From Planctomycetota bacterium (GTDB taxonomy: Bacteria > Planctomycetota > B15-G4 > SIAN01): a stretch of DNA of 64,000 bases. Within the stretch, counting starts at the first letter, position 1. Every line of letters starts with the position of its first letter. Below the pieces are notes generated by a model. It did no database searches, was not told where the DNA came from, and saw nothing but the letters and a program-made list of their open reading frames with translations. The stretch spans positions 64,001 through 128,000 of the forward strand of contig JAEUIC010000023.1 in assembly GCA_016795285.1 (NCBI GenBank), read 5' to 3'. Both the position numbers and the translations under genes were made by a program. Shown here one piece after another: positions 45,495 through 54,975 of this stretch.

Positions 45495-48443
45495 TCAGGT
45501 CGCGGCGATCGCCGGCTGGCGCGCGGGGGCCTTGCTGGTCGGCGGGGTCGCGGCGGCGGCGGCCTTCGCGCTCGGCTTCGCGCTGGCGGCGGGGGCGCTC
45601 CCCTTCGCGGCGGTCGCCGGCTTGCGGCCCCCCTTCGCCGGCTCGGGCTCGGCGAGCTGGAAGCGGCCGACGAGCTGCTGCAGCCCGAGCGCCATCTGCT
45701 CGAGCTCGCCCGAGCCGCTGCTGGTGCGCGCCGCGCCGGCCGCGTTCTGCTGCGCCGACTCGCTCACGCCCGTCATCGTCACCGCGATCTCGGCGCTGGC
45801 GCGCGCCGCCTCGTTCACGCTGCGGCTGATCTCCTGCGTGGTCGCGCTCTGCTCCTCGACCGCGCTGGCGATGGTGTTCTGGTACTCGGCGATCTGCTTC
45901 ACGACGTGGCCGATGCCCTGGATCGCGTCGACCGCCGTCTTGGTGTCGCCCTGGATCGTCTCGATCCGCTTGCGGATCTGCTCGGTGGCGCCGGCCGTCT
46001 GCTTGGCGAGCTCCTTCACCTCGTTGGCCACCACGGCGAACCCCTTGCCCGCCTCGCCGGCGCGCGCCGCCTCGATGGTGGCGTTCAGCGCCAGCAGGTT
46101 GGTCTGCTCGGCGATCGAGGTGATCAGCTTCACCACGTTGCCGATCTCGTGGCTCGACTGGCCGAGCCGCTCGACCGCTTCGTTGGTCGACTGCGCCGAA
46201 CGGACGGCGTCGGCCGCCATCTGCGTGGCGTCGGTCGAGTTCTTCGCGATCTCGCGGATGCTGACCGAGAGCTCCTCGGTGGCCGACGCGACCGACTGGA
46301 TGCTCTTGTGGACGTGCTCGCAGGTGTCGCTGGCGTAGCGCACCTGCTTGCCGGTCTCCTCGCTCTTCGCGCCCATGTCGCGCGCGGTGGTCGAGAACTC
46401 GTTGGCGTTGGCGCCGAGCCGATCGGCGCTGGCGGCGATGGCGCCGACGGCGCTGGCCATCGCCTCGACCGCCGAGTTGACCGCCACCTTCATCCGGCTG
46501 TGGTCGCCGGCGTAGTCGCCCTTCACGCGCGCGGTCAGGTCGCCCGACGCGACGCGCTCGAGCACGCCGCCCGCTTCCTGGATCGGCCGGACCACGCCGT
46601 CGAGCATCTGGTTCACCTGCAGCAGCAGCTCGCGATAGCTGCCCGACAGCGAACCGGGCGACGCGCGCTCCGCGAGGCGCCCCTGCTTGCAGGCGCCGAT
46701 CAGGCGCGACAGCTCGTCGGTGACGCTGCGCAGCACCGCCATGGTGCGCTCGAGGTTCTCCTGCATGCGGCGGTGGTCGCCGCGGCATTCGACGGTCATG
46801 GTCGCGGTGAGGTCGCCCTGCGCGACGCGCTCGAGCACTCCGCCCGCTTCGTTGATGGGCGCGAGGAGGCCGTCGAGCATCCGGTTCACCTGCACGCAGA
46901 GCTCGCGCCAGCTCCCCTCGAACGGGGCGGCATCGAGCCGCGCCGAGAGCTCGCCGGCGTCGGCCGACGCCACGAGCCCCTGCAGCTGCGCGATCAGCTG
47001 GCGCAGCACGCCGACGATGCTGCGCACCGCGTCGGGGATCGCCTGGAAGTCGCCCGGGAACGAGCCGTGCAGCTCCGCTTCGAGGTCGCCGTGCGCGACC
47101 TGGCGCAGCACGGTCGAGCCCTCGCGGATCGGCGCGACGACGGTGGCGAGCAGGTCGTTCATGCCGTCGCAGAGGACGCGGTAGCTGCCCTCGAACTTGG
47201 CGGTGTCGATGCGCGCCGAGAGCTGGCCCTGGCGGGCCGCCTCGATCAGCCGCGACGACTCGTCGATCAGGCTGCGCAGCACCTCGGAGGTGTGGCGCAC
47301 GCCGTCGGCCATGCGGCCCACCTCGTCGTGCGACACCACGTCGAGCGGCTGCCCGAGGTCGCCGCGCGCGACCGCCTCGACCACCGCGCACGTCTTGCGC
47401 ATCGGCCGGGCGAGGAGGACCGAGAACCAGAGCGCGAAGAGGATCCCCGCGACGACCACCGCCGCGGCGATGGTCCAGAGCGTGGCGAGCAGCTGCTCCG
47501 ACTCGGCCATCGCCTCGGCCGAATCCTGGCGCACCAGCATCGACCAGCCGTAGCCGGGGAAACCGAGCGCGCCGATCGAGTGGGCGTAGCCGATCATCTG
47601 GCGGCCGGCGCCGGCGGGATCGTCCTCATGGGTGAAGCCGTGGTCCTCGCCGTTGGCGTGCGCCAACGACTGCTTCGGGGCGAGCAGACCGGCGGTGAGC
47701 GGGTTGTCGGCGAGGACGCGCGTCGCGTCGCGGCGATCGTCGAGGACGGTGCCGTCGCGCGCCAGCAGCTGCGGGTGGGCGCTCGGGGCGCCGTCGGTCA
47801 CGAGGTCCTTCTCGACCTCGCTGGTGATCTGGCTGACGATCCGCTCGAAGGAGGCGAAGTTGACCCAGATCCGCTCGACCGCGCCGCTCGCGCCGAGGAT
47901 CGGGGCGGCGAACGGCAGCGAGTAGCCGTCGTTGCCGCAGATCTTCGCGACCAGCGGATCGCGGTTCGGGTCGCCGTACCACGACTGGCCGGCGCCGATC
48001 TGGCCGTCGCGGATCGGGGCGAGCCACGGCGCGCCGGAGAGGTCGGCCCCCACCAGCGATCCGGCGTTGAGCGGCCGGCCGTCGGCGGCGACCTCGTTCG
48101 AGGCGATCACCTTGCCGTCGAGGCCGACGACCAGCATCAGGTCGTAGACGCCGTAGGCGCGGCAGAAGAAGTTGGCCGCGGCGGTCGCCTCGGGGCGCGT
48201 GCCGCTGGCGCCGGGATGGAAGGCGAACGACTGCACGTCGCCGTAGCGCTCGAAGAGGTTGCGGTCGATCTTGTCCATCGCCGCGCGCGCTTGGTCGGCG
48301 AGCCGCTCGCCCGCGTCGCGCTCGAGGAGCGTGCCGGCCTTGCCGAGCGTGATGACGCTGGCGAGGACCACCGGAACGAGGGCGGCCAAGGTCAGGACCG
48401 CCACCAGCTTCCCGCGCAGGCCGCGGAATTCGCGCAGTTTCAT
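45495..48443 (-). CDS. Methyl-accepting chemotaxis protein with multiple HAMP domains
   Basis: A 982-residue receptor. TM1 is at about 12-33, an external Cache-like sensor at about 35-315 (with the NxxGxxI-type segment [20 protein letters not shown]), TM2 at about 318-342. Four to five HAMP units follow ([55 protein letters not shown]), interspersed with [20 protein letters not shown] helices. The signalling tip [20 protein letters not shown] lies near 776. The C-terminal 60 residues are Ala/Pro/Lys-rich and would place no CheR pentapeptide. No che genes are nearby, so it must signal to components elsewhere. ATG 48443. Confidence 0.93.
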   Translation of the reverse strand: MKLREFRGLRGKLVAVLTLAALVPVVLASVITLGKAGTLLERDAGERLADQARAAMDKIDRNLFERYGDVQSFAFHPGASGTRPEATAAANFFCRAYGVYDLMLVVGLDGKVIASNEVAADGRPLNAGSLVGADLSGAPWLAPIRDGQIGAGQSWYGDPNRDPLVAKICGNDGYSLPFAAPILGASGAVERIWVNFASFERIVSQITSEVEKDLVTDGAPSAHPQLLARDGTVLDDRRDATRVLADNPLTAGLLAPKQSLAHANGEDHGFTHEDDPAGAGRQMIGYAHSIGALGFPGYGWSMLVRQDSAEAMAESEQLLATLWTIAAAVVVAGILFALWFSVLLARPMRKTCAVVEAVARGDLGQPLDVVSHDEVGRMADGVRHTSEVLRSLIDESSRLIEAARQGQLSARIDTAKFEGSYRVLCDGMNDLLATVVAPIREGSTVLRQVAHGDLEAELHGSFPGDFQAIPDAVRSIVGVLRQLIAQLQGLVASADAGELSARLDAAPFEGSWRELCVQVNRMLDGLLAPINEAGGVLERVAQGDLTATMTVECRGDHRRMQENLERTMAVLRSVTDELSRLIGACKQGRLAERASPGSLSGSYRELLLQVNQMLDGVVRPIQEAGGVLERVASGDLTARVKGDYAGDHSRMKVAVNSAVEAMASAVGAIAASADRLGANANEFSTTARDMGAKSEETGKQVRYASDTCEHVHKSIQSVASATEELSVSIREIAKNSTDATQMAADAVRSAQSTNEAVERLGQSSHEIGNVVKLITSIAEQTNLLALNATIEAARAGEAGKGFAVVANEVKELAKQTAGATEQIRKRIETIQGDTKTAVDAIQGIGHVVKQIAEYQNTIASAVEEQSATTQEISRSVNEAARASAEIAVTMTGVSESAQQNAAGAARTSSGSGELEQMALGLQQLVGRFQLAEPEPAKGGRKPATAAKGSAPAASAKPSAKAAAAATPPTSKAPARQPAIAAT

Positions 48444-48630
48444 CGCTTCGTCTCGCTCGGCGAGGTCGGCGCGCCGGACTTGGCGGCTTCGACGTCGTCG
48501 ACCGCACCGTCGGCTCGCCGCGTGCGGTCTCTGGATGAGGGGAAACGGCGAGCGGTGAAACCCGTAGGAGAGAGTGCGCGGTCGCGCGGAGCGCTGCGCA
48601 GCGCCGCTCGACACGACGCGCGGCTGCCCG

Positions 48631-49353
48631 TCACTTCGTCGCAGGCGCCGCCTCCACGGCGAGGTCGTCGAAGGAGCTCCGCGCGTTCGAGCGCGTCCAG
48701 AGTCCGACCTTCCCCGCGGCGGCGAACGTGGTGTCGGCGCAACTGGCGACCTTCGCGCCGTCGAACGAGACGGTGATCACGCGGCCGCGCATCACCACGT
48801 CGAGGCGGTGCCAAGCGGCGGCGTCCGCGGCGACCGGCACCGACTGCAGCAGCACGCGCACGCCGGCGACGACGCGGTAGATGCGCAGATTCTTCTCGAG
48901 CGGGTTCCAGCGGGCGACGTAGTAGTTCTGCTCGTCGACGGCGCGCCAGCACAGCCCGCCGCCGCGATCCTCCTCGCCGCCGTCCGCGCGCAGCCGCACC
49001 GACAGCGCCAGATCGGCGGGCGCCGGCGCCTCGCGCAGCAGCAGGTTGAACAGCTCGTCCCGGTTCTCGCTCCTGGTCAGCCGGACGATCCGCTTGCCCG
49101 AGGGCGCCTTCTGCTCCTCGACGACCTCCCAGAGCGCCGCGACCGGCTCGAGCTCGGGGCGGCCGCGCGTCGTGGCGGCGCGGAAGCCGGCCGGCACCTT
49201 GGCGAGCTCCGCCTGCTCGAAGTCGAGCAGGGTCGCCTCGAACGGCGATGCGCCGGCGGCTACCCCGAGCCGCGTCGCGGTCGTGACGACGGCGAGGCAG
49301 ACGAGGAGGACGAGCGAGGCACGGAGCAACGGGTGAGTCGAGGGGCGGTGCAT
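48631..49353 (-). CDS. Secreted DUF1080/LamG-like protein
   Basis: A 240-residue exported protein. A signal peptide covers about 1-33 ([13 protein letters not shown]). The rest is a single concanavalin-like jelly roll of the DUF1080 (3-keto-disaccharide hydrolase-like) kind: [57 protein letters not shown] and [18 protein letters not shown] are the typical strands. It may bind or cleave glycans. The site GGAGG four bases before ATG 49353 is the best ribosome site in the neighbourhood. It is divergent from the DUF4956 operon, with 130 bp between starts. Confidence 0.82.
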   Translation of the reverse strand: MHRPSTHPLLRASLVLLVCLAVVTTATRLGVAAGASPFEATLLDFEQAELAKVPAGFRAATTRGRPELEPVAALWEVVEEQKAPSGKRIVRLTRSENRDELFNLLLREAPAPADLALSVRLRADGGEEDRGGGLCWRAVDEQNYYVARWNPLEKNLRIYRVVAGVRVLLQSVPVAADAAAWHRLDVVMRGRVITVSFDGAKVASCADTTFAAAGKVGLWTRSNARSSFDDLAVEAAPATK

Positions 49354-49483
49354 CGTTTCCTCCAGCTGCCAGCGCCGTGACGCGCCCTGGGGCCGTCCCC
49401 GGGCAGGAGTTCCTCAAAGCGGGGCTACCATCCGGTCGATCTTCACGCATCCCTCATCGTTGCGGCCCAGGAGCGCGAACCCG

Positions 49484-50176
49484 GTGCTTTCCGACTTCAT
49501 GCAGCTGCTTCCCACCAGCGCCTTCGTCGACACCCTGCCGGTGCTCGACATGCTCCGCGCCGTCGTGTGGGCGTTCCTCCTGTCGAGCTTCATCGGTTAC
49601 GTCTACCGGATGACCCACGCCGGCCCGTCGTACTCGCAGACGACGGTCCACACCATGATCATCATGTCGGTCGTGGTGTCGCTGATGATGGGGATCATCG
49701 GCACCAACATCGCCCGCGCGTTCAGCCTCGTCGGCGCCCTCTCGATCATCCGCTTCCGCAACGCGGTGAAGGAGAGCCGCGACGTCGCCTTCTACTTCCT
49801 CACCACGGCGATCGGCATGGCGTGCGGCACCGGCTTCGGCGCCGTCGCGCTGATCTTCACGCTGCTGATGGCGGCGATCCTCTACGCCCTCGCCCGCTTC
49901 AACGTCGGCGCGCGCCCGAACGTCGAGGTGCTGCTCAAGATGCTGGTCGACGAGAAGGTCGATTACCACACCGTCTTCAACGAGTCGTTCTACGCCCACC
50001 TCACCGCCTCCGACCTGCTCTCGGTCGACAGCGACGGCTCCGGCAAGGTCGAGGTGGTCTGGTCGATCACGCCGCGCAAGGCGGGGCGCGAGCAGGAGCT
50101 GCTGGCCGCGCTGCGCGCCGTCGATCCGTCGGTCCACGCGCAGCTCGTGCTGGGCCACTCGCAGATCCACCTCTAG
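49484..50176 (+). CDS. DUF4956 membrane protein, first gene of the CotH/VTC operon
   Basis: About 230 residues. Three to four membrane helices lie in the first 130 (VVWAFLLSSFIGYVYRMTH, MIIMSVVVSLMMGIIGTNI, FYFLTTAIGMACGTGFGAVA). Between them is the DUF4956 signature FSLVGALSIIRFRNAVKESR, a positively charged segment at the membrane face. The C-terminal soluble part is a small alpha/beta domain (VEVVWSITPRKAGREQELL). DUF4956 genes commonly adjoin VTC-domain and CotH genes in bacteria, which holds here. The function is unestablished; a channel or membrane partner of the VTC protein is an inference. GTG 49484 has AGGAG ten bases upstream; ATG 49499 is the alternative. Confidence 0.85.
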   Translation: MLSDFMQLLPTSAFVDTLPVLDMLRAVVWAFLLSSFIGYVYRMTHAGPSYSQTTVHTMIIMSVVVSLMMGIIGTNIARAFSLVGALSIIRFRNAVKESRDVAFYFLTTAIGMACGTGFGAVALIFTLLMAAILYALARFNVGARPNVEVLLKMLVDEKVDYHTVFNESFYAHLTASDLLSVDSDGSGKVEVVWSITPRKAGREQELLAALRAVDPSVHAQLVLGHSQIHL

Positions 50177-50197
50177 GCCGCCGGGTCCCCTCGCTCC

Positions 50198-51304
50198 GTG
50201 GCATCGCTCGTGCGCCTCCGGCAGCTCGCCTACCGGCATCGCCGCTGGCTGGCGGGGCTCTACCTGCTGCTCGTCCTCGTGGTGGGCGGCGGGCTGTGGG
50301 CTTACGTCTCGCTGGTGCCCGACGACGTCGACCTCGGCCTCACCATCGCCGCGCGCGCCTGGTTCTATCGCGACAGTTTCGCGGCGGTCGAGGAGGCGGA
50401 GCGCGAGATGGCGCAGGGGGAGCCCGGGCGGCTGTCGGCTCGCGCGCGCCTCGAGGAGTTCCTCGCCGACCACGCGCAGATCCAGCCGGCGCAGCTCTGG
50501 TCGCACGCGGTGGCGCGCGCCGGCGTGCTGCTGGCCGAACTCCACATCGCGAACGAGCGGCCGATGCGCGGCGCCGAGGCGATCGAGCCGCTGCTCGAAC
50601 GGCTGCCGCTCGACTACACGCTCTGGTGGGCGCACGGCCGCGCGCTCGAGGCCGATGGCGAGTACGCCGACGCCGCGAAGTCGCTGCGCCGCGCCTTCGA
50701 GCTGACGCTCCACCATCCCGGCGTGGTCGAGGACTACCTCGCCTGCCTCGGCGAGATCAACGCGTTCGCCGAGGTCGCGTGGGTCGCCGACGAATGGGAG
50801 CGCGCGCTGGTGCGCGCCGCCCCGAAGGCGCTGCTCAAGGTCGGCATCCCGCGCCGCCCGCTCGAGCGGCGCGTCCTCTCCGCGGTCGGCATCGACGTGG
50901 AGCAGGGCCGCTTCTTCCGCCACGAGGAGAAGTGGGGCATGCCGCGCGGCAAGGGGTGCCGCGTCGAGTTCCCGCCCGAGATGTTCGAGCCGTGGCGCTG
51001 GCACGAGGAGCTCGTGGTGCAACTGCGCCTCGACCAGCTGTGGGACGGCTTCACGGTCGACGCGCTCGAGGTCGAGCGGCGCGACGGGCGCGTGGAGAAG
51101 CGCGTCCCCGAGGTCGGCTACCTCCATCGCGCCGGCTCGGGCGTGAACGCCTACGCCGAGCTCTTCACCGGCATCCCGGGCGACGAGGTGGCGCGCGTGA
51201 CGCTCACCTACTCGTGCGCCGAGCCGAAGCTCTCGGCGAAGGCGCAGCGCATCATCCAGAAGGCGCGCACCAACCTCGCGCCGTCCGCGGCGGGGGGCGG
51301 CTGA
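50198..51304 (+). CDS. Membrane-anchored TPR-like protein in the CotH/VTC operon
   Basis: A 368-residue protein. One membrane helix at about 17-38 (LAGLYLLLVLVVGGGLWAYV) follows a basic start, so most of it is probably outside. Residues about 75-205 are helical repeats (LWWAHGRALEADGEYADAAK, then SLRRAFELTLHHPG) typical of tetratricopeptide folds. The last 160 residues are beta-rich and unrecognised (CRVEFPPEMFEPWRWHEELV). It starts 21 bp after the DUF4956 gene and ends 1 bp before the CotH gene, so co-translation is likely. It probably scaffolds the complex. GTG start, weak ribosome site. Confidence 0.75.
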   Translation: MASLVRLRQLAYRHRRWLAGLYLLLVLVVGGGLWAYVSLVPDDVDLGLTIAARAWFYRDSFAAVEEAEREMAQGEPGRLSARARLEEFLADHAQIQPAQLWSHAVARAGVLLAELHIANERPMRGAEAIEPLLERLPLDYTLWWAHGRALEADGEYADAAKSLRRAFELTLHHPGVVEDYLACLGEINAFAEVAWVADEWERALVRAAPKALLKVGIPRRPLERRVLSAVGIDVEQGRFFRHEEKWGMPRGKGCRVEFPPEMFEPWRWHEELVVQLRLDQLWDGFTVDALEVERRDGRVEKRVPEVGYLHRAGSGVNAYAELFTGIPGDEVARVTLTYSCAEPKLSAKAQRIIQKARTNLAPSAAGGG

Positions 51305-51305
51305 G

Positions 51306-54026
51306 ATGCGCCGCACCCGCAGCCTCCTGCGCGACGTCGTGCTGCTGACGCTGCCGTTCCTGGCCGCCTCGGTGTGGCTCTGGATCGCCGCGCTCGGCAG
51401 CTTCTGGAACGCCGAGATCCGCAACTTCCACGGCGAGCTGGTGCGCGACCTGCGCGTCGGCACGCTGCGCATGATGGTGCAGCGCACGATCCGCGACGTC
51501 TTCGGCTCGGCGCCGCGCCGCTTCCTGCCGCTCAAGCGCGAGGTGCCCGCGATCGCCGTCGATGCCGGCGCGGAGGACGATGGCGTCGACGTCTTCGACC
51601 TGCGCATCGACGGCGCGGCGATCGACGAACTCGCCGCCGACCTGCCCGGCTCCGCTCGCGAGCGCAAGGACGCGCTGCTCGAGGTGAACAACGGCGAGCT
51701 GCTCGAGGTCGACGCGACTTGGCGCGGCCAGCGCATGGACAACTACTTCTACGCGCGCCGCTCGTGGAAGCTGCGCACGAAGAAGCGCGAGTTCGTCGGC
51801 GGGCAGCGCGTGCTGAACTTGACGCCGCTGGAAGACCGCCTCGCCAGCCTCGTCACCTTCGATCTTGCGCGCTCGCGCGGCCTGCCGGCGCCGCGCACGC
51901 GTCTCGTCCATCTCTACGTGAACCTCGAGGACGAGGGGGTCTACCTGCTCGAGGAGCAGGTCGACGAGTCGTTCCTGCGCCGCGTCGGCGAGATGCCGGG
52001 CGACCTCTTCTACGGCGAGCTCTTCGTGCCCGACGTGCCGCCGCATGCGTCGTGGGACCTCTCCTGGAATCCCTACCTGTGGGAGAAGCAGGCGCGCTGG
52101 AACAAGTACCCCGAGTCGTGGCGGCCGTGGCTCTCCGACCTGCTCGACGCGGCGGCCGACCCGTCGCCGGCCGGCCTCGACGCGCTCGACGAGATCCTCG
52201 ACCCGAGCTTCGCCCTCTACTACGCGATCCTCTCCTACTTCGGCGACCAGCACGTCGACCTCTCGCACAACCAGAAGATCGGCCTCGACCTGCTGGCTGG
52301 CAAGCTCTCCGGCTACCTCTGGAACCCGCTGCTCAACATGCCGGCGGGCCAGGGGGTCGAGACGACGGCGAGCCGCCTCTTCCTCCGCCTCGCGCAGGAT
52401 CCGCGTTTCCTCGACCGCGTCGCGCGCCTCGTCAGCGAGCAGCTCGCCGCGGAGGAGACGCCGCGCGTGCAGCTCGCGGCGCTCGACCGCGCCGAGCGGG
52501 CGCTGCGGCGCGCGCAGGTGCCGGTCGATCGTTGGCTCGAGGTGGCGTTCCGTGGCATGCGGCGCAAGGTCGAGGAGCGCCATGCGACGGTCCGCCAGCA
52601 GCACGCGATCGCCGAGGTCGCTTACGAGGTCGGCGCGGCGAAGGAGGGCGTCGTCCCGCTCGAGCTGCACGCCACCGCAGTCGCGTCGCTGCGCCTGACC
52701 GCGCTCGATTTCGAGGCGCCGCCCGCTGCGCTCGCGCTCTTCGAGGATCGCGACTTCGACGGCGCGATCGGGCCGGGTGATCGCGAAGTGGCGACGCGCC
52801 TCGAAGGCCATCGCCTCGTGGTCGACGACGCGGCGGCGCTGCTGGCGGTGGGCCGCGACTTCACCGCCTCCTACCAGCAGCGCCCGTCGGAGGGGCAGGA
52901 CACCTTCTCCCAGCACCGCGAGTTCACGCGCCTCGCGGCGTTGCGGAGCCCGTTCCTGCTGCGCGTCGGCGCCGCGCCGCTGCCGCGACTGCTCGGCATC
53001 GAGGCGGAGCGCACCGTCGGCAGCGGGGCCGTCGCAGCGCACGAGGGGCCGCCGCACGGCTTCATCGCCACCGAGTCGGTCCACCCGTGGCGCCGCGCCG
53101 CGCCGCCCGCCCCGCAGCAGCTCGAGTGGAGCGGCACGGTCGAGCTGCGGCAGACGCTGCGGCTCGAGCCGCGCGACTCGCTCGCCATCGCGCCCGGCAG
53201 CGTGGTGAGGATGGGGCCGGGCGTCTCGCTGCAGCTGCACTCGCGCGTCGAGTGGCGCGACGTCCGCTTCGAGCGGCTCGACCCGGCGCGACCGTTCGGC
53301 GTGGTCGCGCTGCAGGGCCACGGCTGCGATGGCAGCGTGCTCGACGGCGTCACCATCACCGGTGGCTCCGAGGCGACCGTCGGCTACCTCTACTACTCGG
53401 GGATGTTCTCGGCGCACCTCGTCGATCGGCTCGTCGTGCGCGACAGCGCCTTCTCGGCGAACCTGCTCGGCGACGACACGGTGCGCCTCGGCAAGTGCCA
53501 CGACGTCGTCTTCGAGCGGGTGCGCGTCGAGGACGCCATCGCCGACGCGATCGACTTCGACCTCTGCACCGGCGTCGTGCGCGATGTCACCGTGCTGCGG
53601 CCGCTGAACGACGGCTTCGACATGATGACCGGCCGCCTGACCGTCGAGCGGCTGCAGGTCGAGGGGGCTGGCGACAAGGGGATCTCGATCGGCGAGGACT
53701 CGCAGCCCGAGCTCGTCGGCTGCAGCTTCAAGGGGTGCGTCACCGGCATCGGCATCAAGGACGGCTCCGACCCGCGGATCGTCGACACGCTCATCGAGGG
53801 CTGCGCGACCGGCGTGGCGTCGTACGACAAGAACTGGCGCTACGAGGGCGGCGGTTTCGGGCGCCTGCTGCGCTGCACGCTGCGCGGGAACAAGGTCGAC
53901 GTGAAGCTCGACGCCGACTCGACCGTGACGCTCGAGCAGTGCACGACGGAAGGCAAGTTCTCGCTCCCGAAGAAGAGCCGCAGCGCCGGCCTCATCGTCA
54001 AGCCGGCGCCGGAGGGGACGCCATGA
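51306..54026 (+). CDS. CotH-family kinase-like protein fused to a right-handed beta-helix
   Basis: A 906-residue protein. A membrane helix at about 9-32 anchors it. Residues about 120-345 follow the CotH kinase plan: RRSWKLRTKKREF (151-163) with the basic ATP residue, VHLYVNLEDEGVYLLEEQVD (201-220), and DQHVDLSHNQKIG (314-326). Where CotH proteins carry the metal-binding WDxD, this one reads LWNPLLNM (338-345) without an acidic residue, so activity is uncertain. Residues about 620-890 form a parallel beta-helix (VVRMGPGVSLQLHSRVEW, SVLDGVTITGGSEATVGY, ISIGEDSQPELVGCSFKG). It lies 1 bp after the TPR gene and overlaps the VTC gene by 4 bp. Confidence 0.85.
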   Translation: MRRTRSLLRDVVLLTLPFLAASVWLWIAALGSFWNAEIRNFHGELVRDLRVGTLRMMVQRTIRDVFGSAPRRFLPLKREVPAIAVDAGAEDDGVDVFDLRIDGAAIDELAADLPGSARERKDALLEVNNGELLEVDATWRGQRMDNYFYARRSWKLRTKKREFVGGQRVLNLTPLEDRLASLVTFDLARSRGLPAPRTRLVHLYVNLEDEGVYLLEEQVDESFLRRVGEMPGDLFYGELFVPDVPPHASWDLSWNPYLWEKQARWNKYPESWRPWLSDLLDAAADPSPAGLDALDEILDPSFALYYAILSYFGDQHVDLSHNQKIGLDLLAGKLSGYLWNPLLNMPAGQGVETTASRLFLRLAQDPRFLDRVARLVSEQLAAEETPRVQLAALDRAERALRRAQVPVDRWLEVAFRGMRRKVEERHATVRQQHAIAEVAYEVGAAKEGVVPLELHATAVASLRLTALDFEAPPAALALFEDRDFDGAIGPGDREVATRLEGHRLVVDDAAALLAVGRDFTASYQQRPSEGQDTFSQHREFTRLAALRSPFLLRVGAAPLPRLLGIEAERTVGSGAVAAHEGPPHGFIATESVHPWRRAAPPAPQQLEWSGTVELRQTLRLEPRDSLAIAPGSVVRMGPGVSLQLHSRVEWRDVRFERLDPARPFGVVALQGHGCDGSVLDGVTITGGSEATVGYLYYSGMFSAHLVDRLVVRDSAFSANLLGDDTVRLGKCHDVVFERVRVEDAIADAIDFDLCTGVVRDVTVLRPLNDGFDMMTGRLTVERLQVEGAGDKGISIGEDSQPELVGCSFKGCVTGIGIKDGSDPRIVDTLIEGCATGVASYDKNWRYEGGGFGRLLRCTLRGNKVDVKLDADSTVTLEQCTTEGKFSLPKKSRSAGLIVKPAPEGTP

Positions 54027-54790
54027 GCGCGACGCCGTCGTCGGCCGGCAGCTCCGAGGTCGCGCGCGTCGCGCCCGCCAAGCGCGGCGTCGAGCTGCGC
54101 TTCGATCGCTACGAGTTGAAGTACGTGCTCCACCACCGGCAGGCGAAGGCGGTGCTCGACACCATCGCGCCCTACGTGAAGGCCGACGCCAACGCCGGCG
54201 CCGACGGCTTCTACAAGGTCACCTCGCTCTACCTCGACTCGCCCGGCCTCGACGCCTACTGGGAGAAGCTCGACGGCGAGAAGTTCCGCCGCAAGGTGCG
54301 CGTGCGCACCTACGGCGCCGACGCGCCCGACGCCTTCATCGAGATCAAGCAGCGCCTGAACCTCGGCGTCGCCAAGCGCCGCACGATCCTGCCGGTCGCC
54401 GAGGCCGAGGCGCGCCTCCGCGCGATCTGCGCCGGCAAGCACGAGCCGGGCGACGCGGTGCTGGACGAGGTCTACGTGCTCGCGAAGCGCGAGCGGCTGA
54501 AGCCGGTGGTCGTGGTCAGCTACAACCGCGCCGCCTACTTCGACGCGTGGCGGCGCGACCTGCGCATCACGCTCGACCGCAACTTGAAGTGGCGCACGCA
54601 CGACTTCTCGCTGCGCGGCGACCCGACGCGCGGCAAGTGGTTCATGCCGCCCGAGTGGTGCGTCCTCGAAGTGAAGTTCGACCGCATCCTGCCGAGCTGG
54701 CTCTGCACCGCGCTCAACTCCCACGACCTCGAGCTGCAGCGCATGAGCAAGTACTGCCGCGCCGTCGAGGCCGCCGGGCTGGTGAAGTAG
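54023..54790 (+). CDS. VTC-domain polyphosphate polymerase-like protein
   Basis: A 255-residue protein that is almost wholly a VTC tunnel domain. The family motifs are in order: FDRYELKYVL (27-36), KVTSLYLDS (65-73), RKVRVRTYG (90-98), FIEIKQRL (105-112), VVSYNRAAY (164-172), ITLDRNLKW (182-190) and CVLEVKFD (213-220). The lysines and arginines in these strands line the polyphosphate tunnel, and the EIK and LEVK acidic residues bind the metal in yeast Vtc4. It likely makes polyphosphate from ATP, or acts as a pyrophosphate/polyphosphate sensor. It has no membrane helix of its own; DUF4956 may supply it. GGAGG eight bases before ATG 54023, with ATGA overlap to the previous gene. Confidence 0.92.
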   Translation: MSATPSSAGSSEVARVAPAKRGVELRFDRYELKYVLHHRQAKAVLDTIAPYVKADANAGADGFYKVTSLYLDSPGLDAYWEKLDGEKFRRKVRVRTYGADAPDAFIEIKQRLNLGVAKRRTILPVAEAEARLRAICAGKHEPGDAVLDEVYVLAKRERLKPVVVVSYNRAAYFDAWRRDLRITLDRNLKWRTHDFSLRGDPTRGKWFMPPEWCVLEVKFDRILPSWLCTALNSHDLELQRMSKYCRAVEAAGLVK

Positions 54791-54793
54791 GGG

Positions 54794-54820
54794 CCGCCGA
54801 CAAGCGATCGATCGCGGCGG
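54794..54820 (+). terminator. Hairpin after the VTC gene
   Basis: CCGCCG (54794-54799) pairs with CGGCGG (54815-54820) and encloses the palindrome GCGATCGATCGC. It starts 4 bp past the VTC stop. No T-run follows, so termination is only likely. Confidence 0.35.
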
Positions 54821-54859
54821 GCGAGCGGAGGGAGTGGCGCATGGCGAGGTGCGGGTATC

Positions 54860-54874
54860 GATCCTAATAGGATC
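54860..54874. promoter_or_regulatory. Perfect palindrome upstream of the AAA/DUF4143 gene
   Basis: GATCCTAATAGGATC is a perfect 15-base palindrome around a central A, in an AT-rich patch unlike the surroundings. It lies 102 bp before the ATPase start. A 9-base direct repeat AAGATGGCT occurs at 54932 and 54965, 33 bp apart, the second just before the start codon. Operator or insertion-site roles are possible. Confidence 0.4.
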
Positions 54875-54975
54875 TGATTCCGATCGATCTGCGGTGCTCC
54901 GGCACCCTCCTTGGCACGCCGTCCACTCTCAAAGATGGCTATTGCTGTTCACAAGCATCTTATGAAGATGGCTGT

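Noticed and set aside
53840..54724. Minus-strand frame across the VTC gene
   Set aside because: Its coding pattern mirrors the VTC gene; the plus strand has all family motifs and proper ribosome sites.
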